From assembly GCF_012276755.1 (NCBI RefSeq), contig NZ_JAAXKX010000002.1, positions 282,985-346,984 of the forward strand: 64,000 nucleotides of DNA, in the 5' to 3' direction. Below the pieces are notes generated by a model. That model was not told the origin of the DNA and searched no databases. It saw only the letters and a list, made by a program, of their open reading frames with translations. Within the stretch, counting starts at the first letter, position 1, and each line of letters starts with the position of its first letter. The translations under genes and the position numbers were made by a program. This document shows positions 18,693 through 27,076 of this stretch, in pieces. The stretch is from Marichromatium bheemlicum. GTDB taxonomy: Bacteria > Pseudomonadota > Gammaproteobacteria > Chromatiales > Chromatiaceae.

Positions 18693-19427
18693 TCAGTCCG
18701 GCCCGAGCCCAGGCTCGAGGGCGGCGAGTTCGACCAGCCGGGGACGATCGAGCAGGGTGACATGACGCCCCTCGAGCGCGATCACCCCGGCGTCGACGAA
18801 CTGACGCAGCGCCCGCGACAAGGTCTCGGGCTGGATCGACAGACGCGAGGCAAGCACCCCCTTGGGCACCTCCAGGCGCAGCGCGCGCCGCTCCGGCGGC
18901 AAGCGTTCGAGCAGATAGCGCGCCAGCCGACCGCTGGCGGTATGCAGGGTGAGATGGTCGATCTCGCCGATCAGCCCACGCAGCCGCTGACTCAGCGACC
19001 CGAGCAGCAGGAAGCAGGTGTCGACCGACTCGCGCAGCATGGCGGCGAAGTCGGCCGCGTCGATCGCGATCAGCTCGGTCGGCGTGAGCGCGCTGGCGCA
19101 CACCGGATAGCTCGGGCGGTTGAGGAACATCAGCGCCTCGGCGAAGGTCTGTCCGGGGGAGACGATCTCGATGACCTTACGCGCACCATCGGGCGCGAGC
19201 CGGTAGAGTTGCATCTGCCCGGCGCACACCAGGAAGAAGCGCTCGGCCGCATCGCCCTGGAGAAACAGCGACTGCTCAGCGACCAGGGTGAGACGGGTGG
19301 TCCGCGCGGCGACCCGCTCGAGCTGCGTCGGCTCGAGCCGCGCGAGCAGGGGCGCGGCGCGCAATGACTCGATGACCTGGCGTTGCGACACTGTCCATCC
19401 CCAAGGTTTCGACCGTTCGTCGTGCAT
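18693..19427 (-). CDS. Crp/Fnr family transcriptional regulator (DNR-like)
   Basis: A 244-residue regulator with an N-terminal cyclic-nucleotide-like beta-barrel (EQSLFLQGDAAERFFLVCAGQMQLY), a dimerisation helix, and a C-terminal winged helix with recognition segment LASRLSIQPETLSRALRQF. The E..SR pattern there is that of Fnr-type proteins recognising TTGAT half-sites. The N-terminal four-cysteine cluster of true Fnr is absent, so heme-based NO sensing as in DNR is more likely. It converges on hcp with three bases between the stop codons, and a matching box lies upstream of hcp. Confidence 0.88.
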   Translation of the reverse strand: MHDERSKPWGWTVSQRQVIESLRAAPLLARLEPTQLERVAARTTRLTLVAEQSLFLQGDAAERFFLVCAGQMQLYRLAPDGARKVIEIVSPGQTFAEALMFLNRPSYPVCASALTPTELIAIDAADFAAMLRESVDTCFLLLGSLSQRLRGLIGEIDHLTLHTASGRLARYLLERLPPERRALRLEVPKGVLASRLSIQPETLSRALRQFVDAGVIALEGRHVTLLDRPRLVELAALEPGLGPD

Positions 19428-19555
19428 GCTAGCGCAGCCGGGCAGGCGACGCAGGCCGGGTATACTCTGGGGGACGCGCGCCGAGCGGCCGCACCCGTGG
19501 GGCGCACCGCCAGCCGATCGCGCCCCGAACGAGAACCCCGCAACGAGACCCAGAC

Positions 19556-19942
19556 ATGCTCACGATCTTCTTTGGCGACATCAAGCACGGTCGTCTCTCC
19601 CGCCTGGCCTATCTCGGCTGTCACGCCGCCCTGATCGCCCTGCTGGTGCTGGCCAGCTTCGGCCTCGCCAAGGGCCCTGAGGACTCGGCGCTGATCGCCG
19701 ACATCAAGCTGGCCGTCCTGGTCGCCATCGCCGCCGTGCTGCTGATCGCCCAGGCCAATATCGCTGCCAAGCGCATCCGTGACGCCGGGCTGCCCGGCTG
19801 GTGGATACTGCTGTTGATCGCGCTGCTCAGTCTGACCATCGGGGCGCTGTTCGGTCACGAGCTGATCGCCGGTCTCGACCTGCTGCTGCTGCTACTGCTG
19901 CTGGTGCTGCCGACCGAGGCCTTCGGTAGGCGCGAGGCCTGA
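19556..19942 (+). CDS. DUF805-like small membrane protein
   Basis: A 128-residue membrane protein with about four hydrophobic segments. The signature AAKRIRDAGLPGWW resembles the KRxxDxGxxGWW motif of DUF805 proteins, whose function is unknown. The C-terminus is very leucine-rich (LDLLLLLLLLVLP). The gene is divergent from the Crp/Fnr regulator with 128 bp between them. Confidence 0.72.
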   Translation: MLTIFFGDIKHGRLSRLAYLGCHAALIALLVLASFGLAKGPEDSALIADIKLAVLVAIAAVLLIAQANIAAKRIRDAGLPGWWILLLIALLSLTIGALFGHELIAGLDLLLLLLLLVLPTEAFGRREA

Positions 19943-20006
19943 GCCACATGCCACGCCCGGCGACAGTGCCGTAACACGCCACGCCCAGTCCCGGAAGCCG
20001 CCACCG

Positions 20007-21155
20007 ATGAAACGGCCACCGCCCACCCTCCTGCTCACCCTCGCGCTCGGCGGTGCGCTGCTGCTGTGGTGGTACGCCAGTCGCCCCGGACCACCCCGGG
20101 TCGAGCTGGTCGCGGTCAGCGAGGGCGGCATCGAGCGTCTCGTCGCCAACACCCGCGCCGGCACCGTCAAGGCCTGTCGGCGTGCCCGGCTCGCACCCAG
20201 CCTGGGCGGTCAGATCGCCCGACTGGAGGTCCACGAGGGCGACCGGGTGGGCGCCGGCGAGCTGTTGCTCGAACTCTGGAACCACGACCTCGCCGCCCGC
20301 GTCGAGCTCGCCGAGCGTGAGGCCGAGGCGGCCACGGCCCGCGCCCGCGCCACCTGTCTGCACGCCGAGCAGGCCGAGCGCGAGGCCGAGCGCCAGCGCC
20401 GGCTCGATACCCGCGCCATGACCTCGGAGGAGGCGCTCGACCGCGCCCTGACCGCCGCCCGCGCCGGCGCGGCCGAGTGCGAGGCGGCGCGCGCCAACGC
20501 CGAGGTCAGCCAGGCCCAGGTCGGGGTGGCCCGCGCCGAGCTGGAGCGGACCCGGCTCGTCGCCCCCTTCGCCGGGGTGGTCGCCGAGGTCTCGGGCGAA
20601 CTCAATGAATATGTCACCCCGTCACCGCCGGGTATCCCCACGCCCCCCGCGATCGACCTCATCGACGACGCCTGCTACTACATTTCCGCCCCCATCGACG
20701 AGGTCGACGCTGCGCGCATCGCCCTCGGGCTGGAGGCGCGGATCACCCTCGATGCCTTCGGCGATCGGGTCTTCACCGGCGTGGTCCGACGGATTGCCCC
20801 CTATGTCCTTGATCAGGAGAAGCAGGCGCGCACCGTCGAGATCGAGGTGGTGATGACCGAACCGCCGACCGACGCGCCGCTGCTCGCCGGCTACAGCGCC
20901 GACGTGGAGATCGTGGTCGAGCGCCGCGAACAGGTCCTGCAACTGCCCACCGCGGCGATCCAGGCCGGCCTCACGCCGAGCGTACTACTGTTCGATCCGA
21001 CCAGCGCTCGACTGCAGCGACGCGAGATCCGCACCGGGATCGAGAACTGGGAACGCACCGAGATCCGTTCCGGTCTCGCACCCGGCGACCGCGTGGTGCG
21101 CTCACTCGGCGGCGAGGAGGTGACCGACGGCGTCCGTATCGAGCCGGCACCATGA
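20007..21155 (+). CDS. Periplasmic adaptor (MacA/HlyD-like) of an ABC exporter
   Basis: A 382-residue membrane-fusion protein. It has a single N-terminal membrane segment (LLLTLALGGALLLWWY), a lipoyl half-motif (LGGQIARLEVHEGDRVGAGELL), a coiled coil of about 100 residues very rich in A, E and R, the second lipoyl half (LERTRLVAPFAGVVAEVSGEL), and beta-barrel/membrane-proximal domains. Such adaptors link an inner-membrane MacB-type ABC complex to an outer-membrane channel. No TolC homologue lies nearby. It is the first gene of the 20.0-25.4 kb unit and overlaps the ATPase gene by four bases. Confidence 0.9.
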   Translation: MKRPPPTLLLTLALGGALLLWWYASRPGPPRVELVAVSEGGIERLVANTRAGTVKACRRARLAPSLGGQIARLEVHEGDRVGAGELLLELWNHDLAARVELAEREAEAATARARATCLHAEQAEREAERQRRLDTRAMTSEEALDRALTAARAGAAECEAARANAEVSQAQVGVARAELERTRLVAPFAGVVAEVSGELNEYVTPSPPGIPTPPAIDLIDDACYYISAPIDEVDAARIALGLEARITLDAFGDRVFTGVVRRIAPYVLDQEKQARTVEIEVVMTEPPTDAPLLAGYSADVEIVVERREQVLQLPTAAIQAGLTPSVLLFDPTSARLQRREIRTGIENWERTEIRSGLAPGDRVVRSLGGEEVTDGVRIEPAP

Positions 21156-21817
21156 TCGTGCTGCGTGGGATCAGTCGCAGCTTCCTTGTCGGCGAGCAAC
21201 AGGTGCAGGCACTGCATGGGGTGGACCTGGATATCGACAGCGGCGCCTCTATCGCCATCATGGGGCCGTCGGGGTCGGGCAAGAGCACCCTGCTCAACAT
21301 CCTCGGTCTGCTCGACCGCCCGGACCAGGGCCGCTATCGGCTCGACGACATCGAGACCACCGGCCTCGACGAGGAGGCACGCGCGGCGCTGCGCGGCAGC
21401 CGGATCGGCTTCGTCTTCCAGTCCTTCCACCTGATCCCGCGACTGAGCGCCGCGGAGAACGTCGAGCTGCCGCTGATGCTCGCCGGCGTCGCACCCGCCG
21501 CGCGCCGCGCGCGGGTTACCCAAGCGCTCGAGCGGCTGGGGCTGACGGAGCGCGCCGACCACCGCCCCGACCAGCTCTCCGGCGGCCAGCGCCAGCGCGT
21601 GGCGATCGCCCGCGCCACGGTGATGCGACCGGGGCTGCTGCTCGCCGACGAACCCACCGGCAACCTCGATCGACGCTCGGGCGAGGAGGTGATCGCCACC
21701 CTCGAGGCGCTCAACAAACAGGGCATGACCCTGGTGATCGTCACCCACGACCCAGCCGTCGGTGAACGCGCCGGACGACGTATCCTGATGGACGACGGTC
21801 ACATCCGTTCCCCCTGA
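21152..21817 (+). CDS. ABC transporter ATP-binding protein (MacB/LolD type)
   Basis: A 221-residue stand-alone ATPase. Walker A is GPSGSGKST, the Q-loop is FVFQSFHLIPRLSAAENV, the signature is LSGGQRQRVAIARA, and Walker B is LLLADEPTGNLD, with the switch histidine in VTHD. The P-T-G-N-L-D form and FQSFHLIPRLSA are typical of the MacB/LolD/FtsE group that drives mechanotransmission rather than membrane passage. The permeases it should pair with are encoded after the intervening diguanylate cyclase gene. Confidence 0.93.
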   Translation: MIVLRGISRSFLVGEQQVQALHGVDLDIDSGASIAIMGPSGSGKSTLLNILGLLDRPDQGRYRLDDIETTGLDEEARAALRGSRIGFVFQSFHLIPRLSAAENVELPLMLAGVAPAARRARVTQALERLGLTERADHRPDQLSGGQRQRVAIARATVMRPGLLLADEPTGNLDRRSGEEVIATLEALNKQGMTLVIVTHDPAVGERAGRRILMDDGHIRSP

Positions 21818-21887
21818 GTCGAGCACGAGGGCCGCAATCTATGGACGTCATCATCCCCAGACCTTCCGCTCTCCCCAGCAGCGCCCC

Positions 21888-22997
21888 ATGCGCAAGACCA
21901 CGACCACGGCCGAGCAGATGGTGATGGTCCGTCCGCTATCGGCACTCGTACTCCTGCTCGAGACCCCGCAGCCCTTCGCCCACGACCCGCTGTTGTTTCG
22001 GCGCGCGCAGCTGCTCAACTTCATCCTGCTGACACTGACTGCGGTGATGAGCGTCGCCGCACTGTTCAATCTCCTCGTCATCGGCGACGCGAGACTCGCC
22101 CTGATCGAGCTAGCGATGGTCACGGCCACACTGCTGGCGCTGTGGCGCTTTCGTCGTCACGCCAGCCTGCAGGGACCGGCGTGGCTGGCCTCGTCCACCG
22201 CCGGTGCGATGCTGCTATATCTGATCGTCCACACCCAGGGCGACACCAACCCCTATGTGCTGTTGTTGCTCTACCCGCTGTTCGTCTATCCGCTGCACGG
22301 CCTGCGTGCCGCCACCCTCGCCTATCTCCTCTTCGTCGCGGCAGTCCTCGCCATCTTCGTCTACGGCTGGGGGCGCTGGAGCATCAGCAACCCTGCCCAG
22401 ACGCTGTTCAACATCACCATCGCGCTGCTCATCGGCGGCGGCATCATCTATTACTATGAGCACACCCGTGAGGCAGCACTCAACCGGGTACGCATCCTGT
22501 CGATGACCGATCCGCTCACCGGCATCTGGAACCGCACCATGTTCGACGAGATGTTCACCCACGAGATCGCCGTCAGCCGCCGACAGCAGCACTGTTTCTC
22601 ACTGATCCTGCTCGACCTCGATCACTTCAAGCGGATCAATGATGAATACGGACACGACATCGGCGACGCGGTGCTGCGTGAGTTCGCACAACTACTCACC
22701 ACCCGAACCCGGGCAAGCGACAGCTTGTCGCGCTGGGGCGGCGAGGAATTTGCGTTGATCTTACCCAACACGGACCTCAATCAGGCCGAGGTACTCGCCC
22801 GCACGCTGCTCAAGACGATCCGCGCCCACCACTACCCCCGCGCTGGACGAGTCACCGCCAGCATGGGCGTCGGAACCTTCTGCCCCAACAGCAATCGCGA
22901 GACATTCTTTCGCGCCATCGATCAGGCGCTCTATCGCGCCAAGCACCAGGGACGTGACGGCTATGCCCTGGCCACCACCGCAGCGGCATCCGATTGA
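21888..22997 (+). CDS. Membrane diguanylate cyclase (GGDEF) within the ABC operon
   Basis: A 369-residue protein with six predicted transmembrane helices (about residues 43-190) and a C-terminal GGDEF domain. The start of that domain is SMTDPLTGIWNRTMFDEM, the metal aspartate is in LDLDHFKRINDEYGHD, the active site is GGEEF, and an inhibitory RxxD (RASD) lies five residues before it. All catalytic residues are present, so it should make c-di-GMP and be feedback-inhibited. Its stop overlaps the next permease start (TGATG), and 70 bp separate it from the ATPase gene. The start ATG at 21888 has no clear ribosome site; an ATG at 21918 is an alternative. Confidence 0.92.
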   Translation: MRKTTTTAEQMVMVRPLSALVLLLETPQPFAHDPLLFRRAQLLNFILLTLTAVMSVAALFNLLVIGDARLALIELAMVTATLLALWRFRRHASLQGPAWLASSTAGAMLLYLIVHTQGDTNPYVLLLLYPLFVYPLHGLRAATLAYLLFVAAVLAIFVYGWGRWSISNPAQTLFNITIALLIGGGIIYYYEHTREAALNRVRILSMTDPLTGIWNRTMFDEMFTHEIAVSRRQQHCFSLILLDLDHFKRINDEYGHDIGDAVLREFAQLLTTRTRASDSLSRWGGEEFALILPNTDLNQAEVLARTLLKTIRAHHYPRAGRVTASMGVGTFCPNSNRETFFRAIDQALYRAKHQGRDGYALATTAAASD

Positions 22998-24202
22998 TGC
23001 GCCCCCGCGACACCCTCACCATGGCGCTGCGTGCGCTCGTCGCCCATCGTGCCCGCAGCGCGTTGACCCTGCTGGCCGTCGCCCTCGGCTGTGCCGCGGT
23101 GGTGACCCTGTCCGGGATCGGCGAGGGCGCGCGCCGCTTCGTGCTCGACGAGTTCAGCCAGCTCGGCACCCGGCTGCTGATCGTCGTCCCCGGGCGCAAC
23201 GAGACCACCGGGGGCGCTCCACCACTACTCGGCGAGACCCCACGCGACCTCACCCTGGACGACGCCCTGGCGCTGCTGCGCGCCCCAGGGGTCGCGCGGG
23301 TCGCCCCGGTGGCGATGGGTGAGGCCCCGGTCTCGACCGGGGCGCTAGCGCGCGAGGTCGGCATCCTCGGCACCACCGCCGACTATCTCGCCATCCGCGA
23401 ACTGGCACTGGCCGCCGGACGCTTCCTGCCTGCCGCGGCCCCCGAACGCGCAACGCCGGTGGCTGTGCTCGGCGCGACCCTGGCGCGCGAGTTGTTCGGC
23501 ACCGCCAACCCGCTCGGCCGACGCATCCGGATCGCCGACCGTCGCTTCCGGGTGATCGGCGTGCTCGCCGGCAGCGGTGTGTCGCTGGGCACCGACATGG
23601 CCGATCTGGCGCTGATCCCGGTGGCCTCGGCGCAGGCGGTGTTCGACAATCCCGGGCTGTTTAGGGTGCTGGTCCAGGGGCGAGTCGGCGCCGACCTAGC
23701 GGTCACCGCCGAGCAGATTCGCGCCGTCGTCCGCGACCGCCACGAGGGCGAGGACGATGTCACCGTGATCACCCAGGACGCCTTGCTCGGCACCTTCGAC
23801 CAGATCCTCTCGACGCTCACCCTGGCGGTGGCGGCGATCGCCGCGATCAGCCTGGTGGTCGCCGGGGTGTTGATCATGAACGTGATGCTGGTATCGGTCT
23901 CGCAGCGCAGCGCCGAGGTGGGGCTGCTCAAGGCGCTGGGGGCGAGCGCGGCCCAGGTGCGCGCACTCTTCCTCACCGAGGCCCTGATGCTCGGCGCGCT
24001 CGGCAGTCTCACCGGGCTGGGCTGCGGCCACGCCCTGCTCTGGGCGATCGACCGCCAGCTCGCCGGATTCACCCTCGCCGCGCCCCCTTGGGCGAGCCTG
24101 GCGGCGGTGCTCACCGCGCTGGGCAGCGCGCTGGTGTTCGGGCTGCTGCCGGCACGACGGGCCGCACGACTCGACCCGGTCGCGGCGCTCGATGGTCGTT
24201 GA
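22997..24202 (+). CDS. ABC transporter permease, MacB/FtsX fold (first copy)
   Basis: A 401-residue permease with one N-terminal membrane helix (SALTLLAVALGCAAVVTLSGIG), a periplasmic domain of about 230 residues, and three C-terminal helices. The FtsX-type motif NVMLVSVSQRSAEVGLLKALGAS lies after the second helix. It has no fused ATPase; the separate 221-residue ATPase upstream would supply it. The ATG at 22997 overlaps the diguanylate cyclase stop; a TTG one codon earlier is also open. It is clearly a paralogue of the next gene. Confidence 0.9.
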   Translation: MRPRDTLTMALRALVAHRARSALTLLAVALGCAAVVTLSGIGEGARRFVLDEFSQLGTRLLIVVPGRNETTGGAPPLLGETPRDLTLDDALALLRAPGVARVAPVAMGEAPVSTGALAREVGILGTTADYLAIRELALAAGRFLPAAAPERATPVAVLGATLARELFGTANPLGRRIRIADRRFRVIGVLAGSGVSLGTDMADLALIPVASAQAVFDNPGLFRVLVQGRVGADLAVTAEQIRAVVRDRHEGEDDVTVITQDALLGTFDQILSTLTLAVAAIAAISLVVAGVLIMNVMLVSVSQRSAEVGLLKALGASAAQVRALFLTEALMLGALGSLTGLGCGHALLWAIDRQLAGFTLAAPPWASLAAVLTALGSALVFGLLPARRAARLDPVAALDGR

Positions 24203-24215
24203 TGCGGAGGTGAGG

Positions 24216-25412
24216 ATGCGCACCACGGACCTGATACGTTATGCCCTGGGCGCGGTCGGCGAGCGCCCCGGTCGCAGCCTGTTGACGGTGCTCGGGATCG
24301 CCATCGGGGTCGCCGCGGTGGTGCTGCTGACGGCGATCGGCGAGGGCGTGCACCGCTTCGTGCTCGCCGAGTTCAGCCAGTTCGGTACCAACCTGATCGC
24401 CGTCTCGCCGGGGCGCACCACCACCCTGGGGATGTCCGGGGCGCTGGTCTCCAACGTCCGACCTCTTAGCCTGGATGACGCCCGCGCGCTCGCGCGCCTC
24501 CCTGAGGTCGAGGCGGTGGTCCCCGTGGTCCAGGGCAATGTCGCCGTCGAGCACGCCGGGCGCAGCCGCCGCACCACGGTATTCGGCGCCGGTCCCGGGG
24601 TACCCGAGATCTGGTCGATGCGCCTGGCCAGCGGTCGCTTCCTCCCCGAGCGCGGCGCCAATCCGCCAGCCTTCGCGGTGCTGGGGGCGGAGCTGGCGGT
24701 GCAGTTGTTCGGCCAGCGCTCGCCGCTCGGCGCCCGTATCCGCGTCGGCGGTGAACCCTATCGGGTGATCGGGGTGATGGCGCGCAAGGGTCAGATGCTC
24801 GGCTTCGACCTCGATGACACTCTCTACATCCCTGCCGAGCGGGCGCTGGCACTGTTCGACCGCGACGGCCTGATGGAGATCGACCTGCTCTACGACCGCC
24901 ACGCCGACAGCGCGATGGTGGCCGAACGGATACGCGCGCTGCTGATCCGCCGTCATGGCACCGAGGACTTCACCATCACCACCCAGGACCAGATGCTCGC
25001 GGTGCTCGGGTCGGTACTCGGCGCGCTGACTACGGTGGTCGGGGCACTCGGCGCGATCTCACTGCTGGTCGGCGGGATCGGCATCTTCACCATCATGACC
25101 ATCGCCGTCGGCGAGCGTCGACGCGAGATCGGGCTGCTGCGCGCGCTCGGCGCCGGGCGCGAGCAGATCCGCTGGCTGTTCCTGCTCGAGGCGATGCTGC
25201 TGGCCCTGCTCGGCGGACTCGGCGGTCTCGGCGCCGGTGCCGTGTTGATCCTGGTCTCGGGACTCGTCGTACCAGGGGTGCCACTACAGCTGGCCTGGGA
25301 CTTCGTGCTGCTTGCCGAGGTCGCCGCCGCCGTGCTCGGGCTGCTCGCCGGGGTGGCGCCGGCACTACGCGCAGCACGGCTCGACCCGGTACAGGCGCTG
25401 CACCAGCAATGA
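24216..25412 (+). CDS. ABC transporter permease, MacB/FtsX fold (second copy)
   Basis: A 398-residue paralogue of the preceding permease with the same layout: an N-terminal helix (LLTVLGIAIGVAAVVLLTAIGEG), a periplasmic domain with FGAGPGVPEIWSMRLASGRFL, and three C-terminal helices after IMTIAVGERRREIGLLRALGAG. I chose the ATG at 24216 because a GGAGG lies five bases upstream; an earlier in-frame start at 24192 overlaps the first permease. Two different permeases with one ATPase suggest a heterodimeric transmembrane pair. Confidence 0.9.
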   Translation: MRTTDLIRYALGAVGERPGRSLLTVLGIAIGVAAVVLLTAIGEGVHRFVLAEFSQFGTNLIAVSPGRTTTLGMSGALVSNVRPLSLDDARALARLPEVEAVVPVVQGNVAVEHAGRSRRTTVFGAGPGVPEIWSMRLASGRFLPERGANPPAFAVLGAELAVQLFGQRSPLGARIRVGGEPYRVIGVMARKGQMLGFDLDDTLYIPAERALALFDRDGLMEIDLLYDRHADSAMVAERIRALLIRRHGTEDFTITTQDQMLAVLGSVLGALTTVVGALGAISLLVGGIGIFTIMTIAVGERRREIGLLRALGAGREQIRWLFLLEAMLLALLGGLGGLGAGAVLILVSGLVVPGVPLQLAWDFVLLAEVAAAVLGLLAGVAPALRAARLDPVQALHQQ

Positions 25413-25485
25413 CGATATGCCCCTGATTGGACGCCCCTGCGAACCCGGGTTAGAGTCGGCGCATCACCGCCGGAGGAGTGCGCGG

Positions 25486-25842
25486 ATGCAGCCCCCCAGA
25501 TCCGAACTGCCGATCCACGATGCCGCGGCAGCGCTCGCCAGCGTTGGCGGCGACCGCCCTCTGGCCGCTGAGCTGTTCACCGTGCTGCTCGCCGAGCTAC
25601 CTGCCGAGCTCGAGGCATTACGGACCTGCTGCGCCGAAGCCGACTGGCCCGGGCTGGCCGACTACGTCCACCAGATGCGCATCGTCATCCGTCACTGCGG
25701 CGTACCGGCACTCGATGCCGAGCTGTCTGCACTCGAACGGGCCGCACGCATCGGAGATGCACAACGCGCCACAGCCACTCTCGCGGAGGTCGCAGCCCAG
25801 ATCCAGCGCCTCGGCGTCATCATCGCCCCTAGCGCAAAATAA
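25486..25842 (+). CDS. Histidine phosphotransfer (Hpt)-like protein
   Basis: A 118-residue helical protein. The segment YVHQMRIVIRHCGVPALDAEL aligns with the Hpt active-site helix HxLKGxxxxxGxxxL: the phosphoaccepting histidine is present, with R for K and I for the first G. It would relay phosphate between hybrid kinases and response regulators. A GGAGGAG lies eight bases before the ATG at 25486. It follows the second permease by 73 bp on the same strand. No kinase or receiver gene is adjacent, so its partner is unknown. Confidence 0.7.
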   Translation: MQPPRSELPIHDAAAALASVGGDRPLAAELFTVLLAELPAELEALRTCCAEADWPGLADYVHQMRIVIRHCGVPALDAELSALERAARIGDAQRATATLAEVAAQIQRLGVIIAPSAK

Positions 25843-26254
25843 CACGCAACGTACTCGCCCGTCTGAGTCGCCATCTGCCCTCGCCTTTGACCGACGCTCG
25901 GCGCGCACCGACCGACCACCAGGCCCACGCCACGCCCGGCGATCAAATCCACTGATAGACAAAGCAAAAATTTAAGGGGCTGCAACCCGCCAACCTAGTT
26001 GATTCGAGGGGGCATCCCTGTAGGATAAAAACCTCTTCCGGTCGGTGCCTACCGACCACCATCCGGCGGCATCCGACCGTCACATCCGTACGCGTTCGCG
26101 CAGCATCTCGCGGGCAGGCCCCGCCTATCACGGCACAGACCAGTGCCGATCGAAGACTAATCGTGTATTGCCAGTATCGGCGATACCTGTCACGACGGCC
26201 GCCAGCCTCGCGCCGTACGCGTGCCGTCATCACCCGGCCCCAAGGAGCGCAGCC
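25843..26254. other. Intergenic leader region of the betaine operon
   Basis: These 412 bp hold no supportable gene. They contain an AT-rich patch at about 25952-25976 and a promoter-like pair at 25999-26026. The last bases before the next ATG carry an AAGGAG ribosome site. Transcription from here would give a leader of over 200 nt. Confidence 0.5.
25999..26026 (+). promoter_or_regulatory. Candidate promoter of the GSMT-SDMT operon
   Basis: TTGATT at 25999-26004 and TAGGAT at 26021-26026 are separated by 16 bp, a plausible sigma-70 layout. It is about 230 bp upstream of the first coding sequence. Osmotic control is expected for this pathway, but nothing in the site itself shows it. Confidence 0.4.
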
Positions 26255-27076
26255 ATGTACAACCCCACGCATACGCACCAGGACTATGGCAACGACCCAC
26301 TTGCGGTCAGACACACCGATCACTACCAGGCCGAATACATCCAGTCCTTCGTCGAGAAGTGGGATCAGCTCATCGACTGGGACGGGCGCGCCCAGAGCGA
26401 GGGCGACTTCTTCGTCCGGATGCTGCGCGAGCACGGGGCGCGCAAGGTCCTCGACGTCGCCACCGGCACCGGGTTCCACTCGGTCCGTTTGCTCAAGGAG
26501 GGCTTCGAGGTCACCAGCGCCGATGGCAACCCCAACATGCTGGCCAAGGCCTTCGCCAACGCCCGCAGCCACGGCAAGCTGCTGCGCACCGTCCAGGCCG
26601 ACTGGCGCTGGCTCAATCAGGACGTCCACGACTACTACGACGCGGCCATCTGCCTCGGCAACTCCTTCACCCATCTGTTCGACGAGCGTGACCGCCGCAA
26701 GGCGCTCGCCGAGTTCTATGCCACGCTACGTCACGACGGCATCCTCATCATCGACCAGCGCAACTACGACGCCCTGCTCGATCACCAGGTCGAGCCCAGC
26801 CACAACTTCTACTACTGTGGCGACAACGTCCGCGCCACCCCCGAGCACGTCGACGACTCGCTCGCCCGCTTCCGCTACGAGTTCCCCGGCGATCACGTCT
26901 TCCATCTCAACATGTTCCCGCTGCGCAAGGACTACCTGCGTCGGCTGCTGCACGAGGTCGGCTTCCAGCGGGTAACGACCTACGGGGACTTCAAGGAGAC
27001 CTATCGCGAGGACCAGCCCGACTTCTTCATCCACGTCGCCGAGAAACACTATCGCCAGGAGGACGAGCACGCATGA
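26255..27076 (+). CDS. gsmt: Glycine/sarcosine N-methyltransferase
   Basis: This SAM-dependent enzyme converts glycine to sarcosine and then dimethylglycine, the first part of glycine betaine synthesis known from Ectothiorhodospira/Halorhodospira halochloris and other halophiles. The 273-residue protein has the SAM loop VLDVATGTGFHSVRLL near residue 70, AICLGNSFTHLF, and a C-terminal FYCGDNVRATPEH. The ATG at 26255 follows AAGGAG at a normal distance. It overlaps the SDMT gene by four bases, so both steps are translated together. The product is a compatible solute for salt tolerance. Confidence 0.93.
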   Translation: MYNPTHTHQDYGNDPLAVRHTDHYQAEYIQSFVEKWDQLIDWDGRAQSEGDFFVRMLREHGARKVLDVATGTGFHSVRLLKEGFEVTSADGNPNMLAKAFANARSHGKLLRTVQADWRWLNQDVHDYYDAAICLGNSFTHLFDERDRRKALAEFYATLRHDGILIIDQRNYDALLDHQVEPSHNFYYCGDNVRATPEHVDDSLARFRYEFPGDHVFHLNMFPLRKDYLRRLLHEVGFQRVTTYGDFKETYREDQPDFFIHVAEKHYRQEDEHA

